A stretch of DNA of 64,000 bases from Neosynechococcus sphagnicola sy1 (lineage in GTDB: Bacteria > Cyanobacteriota > Cyanobacteriia > Neosynechococcales > Neosynechococcaceae). Below, one piece after another: positions 57,237 through 64,000 of the stretch. The notes beneath the pieces are model-generated. The model was not told where the DNA came from, searched no databases, and saw nothing but the letters and a program-made list of their open reading frames with translations. Position 1 is the first letter of the stretch; every line of letters starts with the position of its first letter. The stretch lies in assembly GCF_000775285.1 (NCBI RefSeq), contig NZ_JJML01000041.1, positions 1-64,000 of the forward strand. The letters run 5' to 3'. The position numbers and the translations under genes are program-made.

Positions 57237-58647
57237 GTGTTTCAAACCACTCGGCGGCAGCTGGCACTTTGGTACACCATGGTGACTGCGGTGTTGCTAC
57301 TGGCTTTTGCCAGCGGCATGTACTGGTATGTGCATAGTACCCTGGTGGAGCGGGTGGATGACACCTTAAACCATGTCGTAGAGGTGGTGCGGCGATCGCT
57401 GGTGATTGAGCCAGTGAACTTCCACTCAGAGGGGGGGGGCTTTGTATCTAAATGTGGAGGCTAGCTTCCACAACAATCATGTTGAAGCGACGGAAGATGA
57501 CCATATTGACTTGGAATGGTTTAGTCCCAGCGGTGAATTACTCTGGTCAACCCTGGCAGAGCCGTTAGGGATTCCCTTTGTCGCAGAGGATCAAGCCAAA
57601 ACCGTGAATCTATCCAGTAGTCATTTATTACGCCAGATTACGTCACAGGTTCAGGTCGGATCTCAGGTACTGGGCTATCTCCGGGTCAGCCATCCCTGGT
57701 TTGAAGTCACCAAGCCCAGCCGGGAACTCTTGTGGGATTTGGTTTTCGGGACGGGACTGATGGTGATCTCAGTGGCAGCTATTGGTTGGTTTCTCTCAGG
57801 ATTGGCGATCGCCCCAGTGCGAGAGTCCTACCAGCGCCTGAAGCAGTTCACGGCGGATGCCTCCCATGAATTGCGGAACCCAATTGCGATTATTCAAGCC
57901 AACGTCCAAGTGGCCCTCGCCGATCCTGACCCAGAGCTGCAATTACAACGCCAACAACTCGAGGTGATTGAACGGCTCACCCGCCGCCTGGGTCGCCTCG
58001 TTGACAATCTCTTGTTTTTGGCTCGCCAAGACAGCGGCATGGTTCAGTCCCGCTGGGTATCTCTATCCTTGAAAGATTTGATTGCCGATGTGCTAGAGGA
58101 ACAGAGTACGGTGGCCGCAGCGCAAGAGATTTCTCTGAATCTGACGGTACACCCTCCCACCGGCAGGGAAGACACAGCGGATCAACCTCCATCGCCATTG
58201 GGCGGTGAGGGGGGGTGGGTCGTGCAAGGAGATCGGGATCAGTTAGCTCGCCTGTTCACAAATCTGATCGGCAATGCCATTCAGTACACCCCAGTAGGGG
58301 GAAGGATTGAGGTCGATTTACAGGGAGTCCGGCGCAGCACGACCCAGCAGTGGCTGCAAATCAAAGTCCAAGATACTGGCATTGGAATTGCAGAGGAAGC
58401 CCTGCCCCAGATCTTTGATCGTTTCTACCGGGCTGATCCAGCCCGAACTCGTCGGGACGGATCATGGACCGTGGCGACGGGAACTGGATCAGGCTTGGGA
58501 TTGGCGATCGCCCAAGCAATTGTGGAAAACCACCACGGTCAAATCCGGGTGGAGAGTACCCTTAGCCAGGGAACAACGGTCAAGATCATCTTGCCAAAGA
58601 CGCGAGCCGAGGGGTCTGTGCCCCTGGCGGTTGTTAGTGAGGGCTAA
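57237..58647 (+). CDS. Sensor histidine kinase, +1 shift in G9 run
   Basis: The joined protein has 469 residues. The first membrane helix is at ~13-30, an outside sensor loop at ~35-165, and the second helix at ~170-195. The dimerisation box FTADASHELRNPIAIIQANV carries the phosphorylated His, followed by ATPase boxes NLIGNAIQYTPVGG (N), DTGIGIAEEALPQIFDRFYR (G1/F) and GTGSGLGLAIAQAIV (G2). A Pro/Gly-rich low-complexity insertion sits inside the ATPase part (~300-325). Frames join on removing one G from 57431-57439. No response regulator is adjacent. Start GTG 57237. The end overlaps convergent accB by 14 bases. Confidence 0.92.
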
Positions 58648-59161
58648 CGCGCATTAAAGCTTGTCCATACTCCACGGGTTCCCCATTCTGCACCAGGATT
58701 TCCACCACTTCCCCAGAGACTTCGGCCTCCAGTTCGTTCATCAACTTCATCGCTTCGATAATGCAGACGGTTTGCCCCAGACGAATGCGATCACCCACGC
58801 CGACAAAGGGAGGATCCTCAGGAGCTGGGGCGCGATAGAACGTCCCCACCATGGGAGAGGTGACATCAACCAGCTTGCGATCGGGGAGGGTGGGGGGGGG
58901 TGCTGCCGCGATCGCGGCAGCACCCTCTGGATTCTGACTCTCTGCAGGGAGGGGCACCAGAGTCGGAGGGTCAGAGAGGACGACCGGAGTCATGACTGCT
59001 CCAGGGTTCATCGGAGTTGTCTCCAATAATTGCAGGTCACTCCCCCGTGATCCCCGGCGAATTGTTAACTCAAAATCCTCACTTTTAACCGTCAGCTCTG
59101 TGATGTCAGTTTGATTCAAAGCTGCCAGCAATTCGCGGAGTTCAGTGAAATCCAGTGGCAC
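58634..59161 (-). CDS. accB: Acetyl-CoA carboxylase biotin carboxyl carrier protein
   Basis: 175 residues. The N-terminal part VPLDFTELRELLAALNQTDI is the usual cyanobacterial beginning, a Pro/Ala linker follows, and the biotinyl domain has EAMKLMNE with the biotin-bearing Lys. It carries CO2 between carboxylase subunits in fatty-acid synthesis. GTG 59161 is chosen because the upstream frame to 59278 has no BCCP character. It lies 64 bp after efp, the classical cyanobacterial pair. Confidence 0.95.
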   Translation of the reverse strand: MPLDFTELRELLAALNQTDITELTVKSEDFELTIRRGSRGSDLQLLETTPMNPGAVMTPVVLSDPPTLVPLPAESQNPEGAAAIAAAPPPTLPDRKLVDVTSPMVGTFYRAPAPEDPPFVGVGDRIRLGQTVCIIEAMKLMNELEAEVSGEVVEILVQNGEPVEYGQALMRVSPH

Positions 59162-59225
59162 AGTTGATCTAGCTCCCTTGACTAAAGCGGTGAGCGATTC
59201 GCATCTTGCCAATCGCGTGTGGGAT

Positions 59226-59783
59226 TTATTCCCGTCCCAGGTAGGTATCGGTGCGGGTATCAACCTTGATCCGCTCACCGATGGAAATGAACAACGGCAC
59301 CATCACCTGAGCCCCCGTTTCCACAATGGCAGGTTTGGTGCCCCCCGTGGCCGTATCTCCCTTAACGCCAGGATCGGTCTGGGTGACTTCTAATACTACA
59401 GAATTTGGTAATTCTACCTCTAAAACTTGTGCCCCCCAGCGGATGACATTCACCTCCATCCCCTCTTTTAGATACTTGACGCGATCGCCAATCTCGGAAG
59501 CACTTAGGGGGGCTTCTTCATAGGTTTCCATATCCATGAAGACAAACTGCTCACCTTCTTTGTAGGTGTGCTGCATGACGCTCTTTTCTAAGTTAGCTTG
59601 GGGAACTGTTTCCCCAGCTCGGAAGGTGCGCTCGACAACACTGCCGGATTGGACATTTTTTAATTTCGTGCGCACAAAGGCTGAACCTTTTCCAGGTTTG
59701 ACGTGAAGAAACTCCACCACCCGCCAGACACCGCCATCGAGTTCAATACTGACGCCGGGTCGAAAGTCATTACTGGAGATCAT
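59226..59783 (-). CDS. efp: Translation elongation factor P
   Basis: The 185-residue protein [20 protein letters not shown] onward is a full-length three-barrel EF-P. The tip loop is [10 protein letters not shown], with Lys at the place that is modified or contacts the P-site tRNA. It relieves stalling at proline runs. ATG 59783 gives the standard length. The longer upstream frame to 59903 is not conserved in character. Confidence 0.96.
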   Translation of the reverse strand: MISSNDFRPGVSIELDGGVWRVVEFLHVKPGKGSAFVRTKLKNVQSGSVVERTFRAGETVPQANLEKSVMQHTYKEGEQFVFMDMETYEEAPLSASEIGDRVKYLKEGMEVNVIRWGAQVLEVELPNSVVLEVTQTDPGVKGDTATGGTKPAIVETGAQVMVPLFISIGERIKVDTRTDTYLGRE

Positions 59784-59991
59784 AAATCTGGGGAATGTAC
59801 AGTCGGCACTCCATTGTACCCCTCCGTGGTTCCCTCCGTATCTCCCGACGCTCTCCCAAGTGGATTCCCATATTTCAGCCAGAGGAGAGGCAATCAATGG
59901 CAAGATGAAAGTGGCCGGGAATTGCTGCTCGGGTGCTCCCAGTCGCTATGCCGAATTGCTTTCACCTCATGCCGCTGTTGAGCTGACTCTC

Positions 59992-61101
59992 ATGATCCAC
60001 GTATTGAAACGCTGCTTTACCCTGGGGTGCCTCACCCTTCTGCTGAGTACTCTTCTATATCTGGGATTGTTCGCCGGGATGGGAATGCCAATAGCCGTGG
60101 CCCTGCCCGCTGGCAATGCAATCACCGATGGCAGTGCCCTGTTACGGTATGCCCTACCCATTGATAATTCAGCGGTGCGAGAGTTACAGGCCAATCTGGA
60201 AGATATTGCCAGCCAACTCCGATCCTCTAAGCGTTGGGGGGCGGTGAGTCGGGATGTCAATAAAGCTAGTCAAATTCTCAGCGATCGCGGCACCGAATTG
60301 TTAGCCAGCGTTCCCGAGGAGCACAAACCTGCTGCCACCGCCACCCTGGCGGCCCTCAAAACTCAGATGACGGACTTACAAGCCCTAGTGGAAACCAAGG
60401 ATAAGGAACAAGTTGCCCAAAAGCGGACAGAAGTGCTGAACTTGGTCGGGGATCTGGAAGCCGCTATGGTGAAAAAGCCTCCCAGTGAGGTGCCAGCGGA
60501 ATATCGCCATCTACCTCAGCTACAGGGTCGCGCCACCATTGATATCACCACTAACAAAGGCTCCTTAACCGTGGTAGTGGACGGCTACAGTGCTCCAGTG
60601 ACCGCAGGCAACTTTGTGGATTTGGTGCAGCGCGGCTTCTATAACGGTCTGGCCTTTACGCGGGCGGAAGAGTCCTATGTACTGCAAATCGGAGATCCCC
60701 CCGGTGCTGCCGCAGGATTTATTGATCCAACGACTCAGCAGTACCGCAGCATTCCCCTGGAAATCTTGGTGCAAGGAGATCCCACACCCACCTACGGCAT
60801 CACCCTTGAGGATGCAGGACGCTATCTGGCGCAGCCAGTGCTGCCCTTTTCCGCCTATGGGGCAGTGGCGCTGGCCCGACCGAGTGATGACCCCAACGGC
60901 GGTTCCTCCCAGTTTTTCTTCTTCCTGTTTGAACCAGAATTGACCCCAGCGGGGCTCAACCTTTTGGATGGTCGCTACGCGGTCTTTGGCTATGTGGTCG
61001 CAGGCAAAGAGGTGTTAGAGAAGCTCCGTGCAGGAGACACCATCGAATCGGCTCAGGTAGTTCAGGGAACTGAAAATCTCGTCCTCCCCGCGATCTCTTA
61101 A
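59992..61101 (+). CDS. Cyclophilin-type peptidyl-prolyl isomerase, TLP38-like, exported
   Basis: 369 residues from ATG 59992: signal peptide (CLTLLLSTLLYLGLFAGMGM), a helical N-terminal domain (~45-160) and a cyclophilin domain (~175-365). The latter shows ITTNKGSLTVVVDGYSAPVT and SSQFFFFLFEPELTPAGLNL, with LLDGRYAVFGYVVAG. This layout is that of the thylakoid-lumen TLP38/TLP40 type, where isomerase activity is often weak. A lumenal or periplasmic role in photosystem upkeep is inferred from the family. It is followed 19 bp later by a small membrane protein gene and thiL. Confidence 0.9.
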   Translation: MIHVLKRCFTLGCLTLLLSTLLYLGLFAGMGMPIAVALPAGNAITDGSALLRYALPIDNSAVRELQANLEDIASQLRSSKRWGAVSRDVNKASQILSDRGTELLASVPEEHKPAATATLAALKTQMTDLQALVETKDKEQVAQKRTEVLNLVGDLEAAMVKKPPSEVPAEYRHLPQLQGRATIDITTNKGSLTVVVDGYSAPVTAGNFVDLVQRGFYNGLAFTRAEESYVLQIGDPPGAAAGFIDPTTQQYRSIPLEILVQGDPTPTYGITLEDAGRYLAQPVLPFSAYGAVALARPSDDPNGGSSQFFFFLFEPELTPAGLNLLDGRYAVFGYVVAGKEVLEKLRAGDTIESAQVVQGTENLVLPAIS

Positions 61102-61120
61102 TGATTTTTTCACTCAACCG

Positions 61121-61447
61121 ATGGCTATTCTGGAGTTGATCCTGGCAATGGGGCTGAGCAGCTGTATTGGCTTACTGGCCTGGAACTTACTCCGGGGTCA
61201 GCAGCGCCAGCGCCTGTTGCAGCAGGCATTTTATGAACTGTTGGTGCGGCAGAATGGCTGTCTCTCCCTGATCCAACTCACCGTTGTGGCTGGGGTTGAT
61301 GCCACCGAGGCCAAAACCTACCTCGATCAACAAGTACAACTCCTCGGGGGCTGCCTGGATCTAGATGGCAATGGTCAGACCGTTTATCGCTTTCCCAAGC
61401 TCCGCACCTCCCCGTCCAATCCAGGAAATGGTAATTTTCGGGGATGA
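61121..61447 (+). CDS. Small conserved cyanobacterial protein with N-terminal membrane helix
   Basis: The 108-residue protein has a hydrophobic helix at ~4-24 (ELILAMGLSSCIGLLAWNLL). A soluble winged-helix-like part follows: RLLQQAFYELLVRQNGCLSL, then TVVAGVDATEAKTYLDQQ. I do not recognise a named family, although the fold looks like a degenerate wHTH. Its TGA overlaps the thiL ATG (ATGA), so expression is coupled to thiL. Confidence 0.75.
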   Translation: MAILELILAMGLSSCIGLLAWNLLRGQQRQRLLQQAFYELLVRQNGCLSLIQLTVVAGVDATEAKTYLDQQVQLLGGCLDLDGNGQTVYRFPKLRTSPSNPGNGNFRG

Positions 61448-62496
61448 CACCTGAGCCATCTACGGTCACAGTGGCTGATCTGGGAGAGCAATTGTTGCTG
61501 CAACGATTGCAAGCATTCTGCCCCTCGGATCTGGTGGGAGATGACGCAGCCGTCTTGTCCACTCCCCCCAGTGAAGATCTGGTAGTGACCACGGATTTAT
61601 TGGTGGATGGGGTACATTTTAGTCTTGGCCTTGCTACCCCGGAGGTGAATACCACTCCCCCTTGGGATGCTGGCTGGCGTGCCGCCGCTGCCAACTTGTC
61701 CGATCTGGCAGCCATGGGAGCTACCCCCTTGGGCATGACCGTTGGCCTGGGACTCCCCGGTCACCTTCCCGTCACCTGGCTGGAGCAACTCTACCAGGGG
61801 CTAACCGCCTGCCTTCAGCCCTATCATACCCCCATTGTCGGTGGGGACATTTGTCGCTCCAGCGTCACCACCCTGGCAATCACCGCCTTTGGAACCGTGG
61901 CTCCAACCCAGGTGATTCGACGTTCCCAGGCACAGATTGGGGATGCAATTGTGGTCACCGGAGTCCATGGAGCTGCCCGCGCTGGCCTAGAGTTGCTCTT
62001 GCATCCCGATGTCGCTGCAACCTTACCAGCCTCCCGGCGATCGCAGTTGATCACTGCCCATCAACGTCCCATTCCCCGTCTCGATGTCTTACCCCTGCTA
62101 TGGCGAAGTCTGGCTGCTGCTGCCCCGGAACGGCAGGCAATGGTAGCCGGGATGGACAGTAGTGACGGTCTGGCCGATGCCGTTCTCCAAATCTGTCGCG
62201 CCAGTGGGGTGGGAGCTTGCCTCGATCGCCTCGCCATCCCCATCCCCCCCGATCTGTGTCCGTGGGTCACCCCTGAACAAGCCATGGAGTGGGCTCTTTA
62301 CGGTGGCGAGGACTTTGAACTGGTACTCTGCCTCCCTGCCTCAGTGGCCCACCACTTCGTTACCCAACTGGGTGCAGGAGCCGCCGTCATTGGTGAAATC
62401 CTTGCGGGCACGGGGGTTTCACTGATTGATCCGACAGGACACCTTCCGGTTCAGTGCCTGAGTTTAGGTCGGGGCTATCAACATTTTCCGCATTAG
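61444..62496 (+). CDS. thiL: Thiamine-monophosphate kinase
   Basis: The 350-residue enzyme phosphorylates thiamine monophosphate to the active diphosphate with ATP. Motifs are VGDDAAVL (Mg-binding Asp pair), TTDLLVDGVHF, AAANLSDLAAMGATPLGMTV, VGGDICRS and AGMDSSDGLADAVLQI, all typical of the PurM-like kinase fold. It is the last gene of the run PPIase, small protein, thiL. Its 3' 110 bases are also read by the convergent cyclase gene. Confidence 0.96.
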   Translation: MTPEPSTVTVADLGEQLLLQRLQAFCPSDLVGDDAAVLSTPPSEDLVVTTDLLVDGVHFSLGLATPEVNTTPPWDAGWRAAAANLSDLAAMGATPLGMTVGLGLPGHLPVTWLEQLYQGLTACLQPYHTPIVGGDICRSSVTTLAITAFGTVAPTQVIRRSQAQIGDAIVVTGVHGAARAGLELLLHPDVAATLPASRRSQLITAHQRPIPRLDVLPLLWRSLAAAAPERQAMVAGMDSSDGLADAVLQICRASGVGACLDRLAIPIPPDLCPWVTPEQAMEWALYGGEDFELVLCLPASVAHHFVTQLGAGAAVIGEILAGTGVSLIDPTGHLPVQCLSLGRGYQHFPH

Positions 62497-64000
62497 CTGG
62501 AGGTTGTGAATTTGTCATGACTGGCGTAGCAAGACGCTGTTTAAGTTCACCCTGGGTCTGCCGGTAATCGGATTGAATCTGATAGTAGGGGGACGGATCT
62601 TCTCCTTTCCAACCCAGCACACTGTAGAGGCGAATACTAGTTCCCCGCCCCCGCAGGGGATGCTCCCCCATATCCAATGCCTCAATCTCGTCTTGCACCA
62701 GTAGGTACAGGGGTTCGGTAATCAAGAGGTCGGTGCTGAGTTCTTTGGTCAAGCCTTCAACGCGACTGGCTACGTTCACGGAGTCACCAATGACGGTATA
62801 TTCCAGCCGTTGCAAGGAACCGATATTCCCAGCGATCACTTCTCCATAGCTGATGCCAATGCCATGAAAAAACGGGATTTGACCCGCGGCCCGCCACTGT
62901 TGCCGCAACTGGATCAGGGCGTGACGCATCTTCAAGGCGGCTGCGATCGCGTTATGGGCATCTAATGTTTCTCCCCGGGACACAGGGGAACCAAACTCCG
63001 CCATGACCGCATCGCCGATAAATTTGTCCAGAGTTCCCCCCGATTCAATAATGGCTTCCACCATGCGATTCAGGTAGGTGTTGAGTTGGAACACCAATTG
63101 CTCCGCTGCCATGTGGTAGGAAAGAGTCGTAAAGCCACGAATATCGCAGAATAAGACCGCAGCTTTGACCTTTCGCCCTTGCAACAGGGATTGAAAATTC
63201 TCCGGCTGACTGAGAATTTCCCGGACAATGGGGGTGGCAACATAGCGTTCGAGGGTGCGGCGGAGCCGGAGTTTTTCAAATTGGTCACTCACCGCCCCGA
63301 TGGTGAAGCTAGTGAAGCTACCGAGGGCGATCGCCAAGACGGGCACTGCGGTAGGTACGATCCAGCCGCCCCACGTGAAGCTGAGATAGCCTGCTAATCC
63401 CCAAGCGAGACCACAGCCTAGTCCCCAGAATAATCGAGAGACACTCCGTTTCCCCAGCAGACTCAAGCATCCGCCCACCGCCGCGACGCCCACCAAGACG
63501 AGGAGTCCTCGCTCAGGAGCCGCCGGAATAGCGGCAGCCAGGGTTCGCCCCTCCAGGAGGGTGGCGATCGCATTGGCATGGATCTCCACTCCCGGCATCA
63601 GGTTAGGATAGCGCCAATTCCCCGCAAAGGGCGTCCGGTGGTTGTCTTGAAGAGAGAGGGCGGTGGGGCCAATGAGGACAATCTTGTCGCGGAAATATTG
63701 CCCATGGCTCAGATCCAGTTGCCACCGCTGGGGATCGAGGACATGGAAAAAAGGCAGATGCTGAAAGGTATCACGGGGGCCATAGAAAAAAATGCCGCTG
63801 CCCCGAGGGGCGGGATAGACCATTCGGGCTGCTTGGAGGGTTGCCTGGGGAAAACTTGGGATCGGGTCGGTCAAGCCCTGGGGAAAAATCACCTCCGATT
63901 GATATTGACTGCCCAGGTTGTGAATCCGGCCATCTATCGAGGGCAAATAGTTGAGAAAGCCCACGGATTGGGTCTGAAAAATTGGACGTGTCAGGCTTAA
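62387..64000 (-). CDS. CHASE2-domain class III adenylate cyclase, 5' end outside window
   Basis: 538 residues are visible, and the frame stays open to the window edge, so the N-terminus is missing. The C-terminal half of a CHASE2 sensor (~30-170, FRDKIVLIGPTALSLQDNHR and MPGVEIHANAIATLLEG) is followed by three membrane helices (~185-255). The cyclase domain (~290-470) has metal-binding Asp in VLFCDIRGFTTLS and GDAVMAEFG, the adenine-selecting Lys in GTLDKFIGDA, and NVASRVEG for transition-state binding, so it should make cAMP. The tail is Pro/Glu-rich. The convergent overlap of 110 bp with thiL is large. Confidence 0.9.
   Translation of the reverse strand, partial: LSLTRPIFQTQSVGFLNYLPSIDGRIHNLGSQYQSEVIFPQGLTDPIPSFPQATLQAARMVYPAPRGSGIFFYGPRDTFQHLPFFHVLDPQRWQLDLSHGQYFRDKIVLIGPTALSLQDNHRTPFAGNWRYPNLMPGVEIHANAIATLLEGRTLAAAIPAAPERGLLVLVGVAAVGGCLSLLGKRSVSRLFWGLGCGLAWGLAGYLSFTWGGWIVPTAVPVLAIALGSFTSFTIGAVSDQFEKLRLRRTLERYVATPIVREILSQPENFQSLLQGRKVKAAVLFCDIRGFTTLSYHMAAEQLVFQLNTYLNRMVEAIIESGGTLDKFIGDAVMAEFGSPVSRGETLDAHNAIAAALKMRHALIQLRQQWRAAGQIPFFHGIGISYGEVIAGNIGSLQRLEYTVIGDSVNVASRVEGLTKELSTDLLITEPLYLLVQDEIEALDMGEHPLRGRGTSIRLYSVLGWKGEDPSPYYQIQSDYRQTQGELKQRLATPVMTNSQPPANAENVDSPDLNSGTEPEGVLSDQSVKPPCPQGFHQ

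Noticed and set aside
1-64000. CRISPR array
   Set aside because: No regularly spaced short direct repeats were seen. The direct repeats present are two-copy elements (MITE, cassette leader).

Overview
The window comes from a cyanobacterial chromosome. Indicators are many GCGATCGC (HIP1-type) octamers, an ndhC-ndhK-ndhJ operon, a carboxysome shell protein of the CcmK family, a plant-type ferredoxin, a cyanobacteria-specific DUF2555 gene, the efp-accB pair, an RRM protein next to rpsU, and an NtcA-type site upstream of an ammonium transporter. No species can be named from the sequence.

Layout. 1-4.85 kb is an accessory island that looks like an integron-type cassette array without a visible integrase: an IS630-interrupted membrane protein gene, a complete small restriction-modification unit (C5 methyltransferase, Xre controller with a perfect operator, HNH nuclease) and a NYN-domain nuclease, separated by attC-like folded sites that all face the same way. 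5-15 kb holds a DHH-like protein, a CPBP protease, an EAL protein, hemC, a ClC-CBS channel and an Amt ammonium transporter with a TPR tail. 15.4-22.5 kb is a cell-surface polysaccharide operon (two large membrane proteins, a GT2 and two sugar epimerases). 22.8-28.7 kb holds a glycine-zipper protein, ribonuclease D, a second cassette locus and a FAD oxidoreductase. The second cassette locus is a three-gene operon closed by an attC-like site and bracketed by two 98-bp leader repeats. 28.8-34.4 kb is a type 1 secretion-like unit (ABC, HlyD, GT2). 34.5-46.7 kb carries coaBC, ferredoxin, a CcmK-like protein, a TPR protein, a cupredoxin, an M16 peptidase, a cobalt/nickel ECF transporter (cbiM, PDGLE protein, cbiQ, cbiO) and a second ClC. 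46.9-51.6 kb is translation and transcription core (rbp, rpsU, rplS, tRNA-Trp, secE, nusG, rplK, rplA, rplJ, rplL). 52-54.2 kb is an IS5 remnant beside a MITE, then ndhCKJ. 54.5-64 kb holds an FHA-GGDEF-EAL protein, a histidine kinase, accB, efp, a lumenal cyclophilin-type protein, thiL and a partial adenylate cyclase.

Most notable biology: two separate loci of attC-like cassettes loaded with apparent defence genes, sharing the same cassette leader. The three-gene operon at 24.5-26.8 kb (TIGR04255-type protein, HTH protein, HDCD-motif protein) is the best candidate for an undescribed system.

Most notable technical point: about fifteen genes are split by a single-base insertion, nearly all in homopolymer runs. 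Every split gene becomes a whole number of codons after removal of one base (two bases in two genes). This is far more likely a consensus error than mass pseudogenisation, so split genes are annotated here as single genes with the shift position given.
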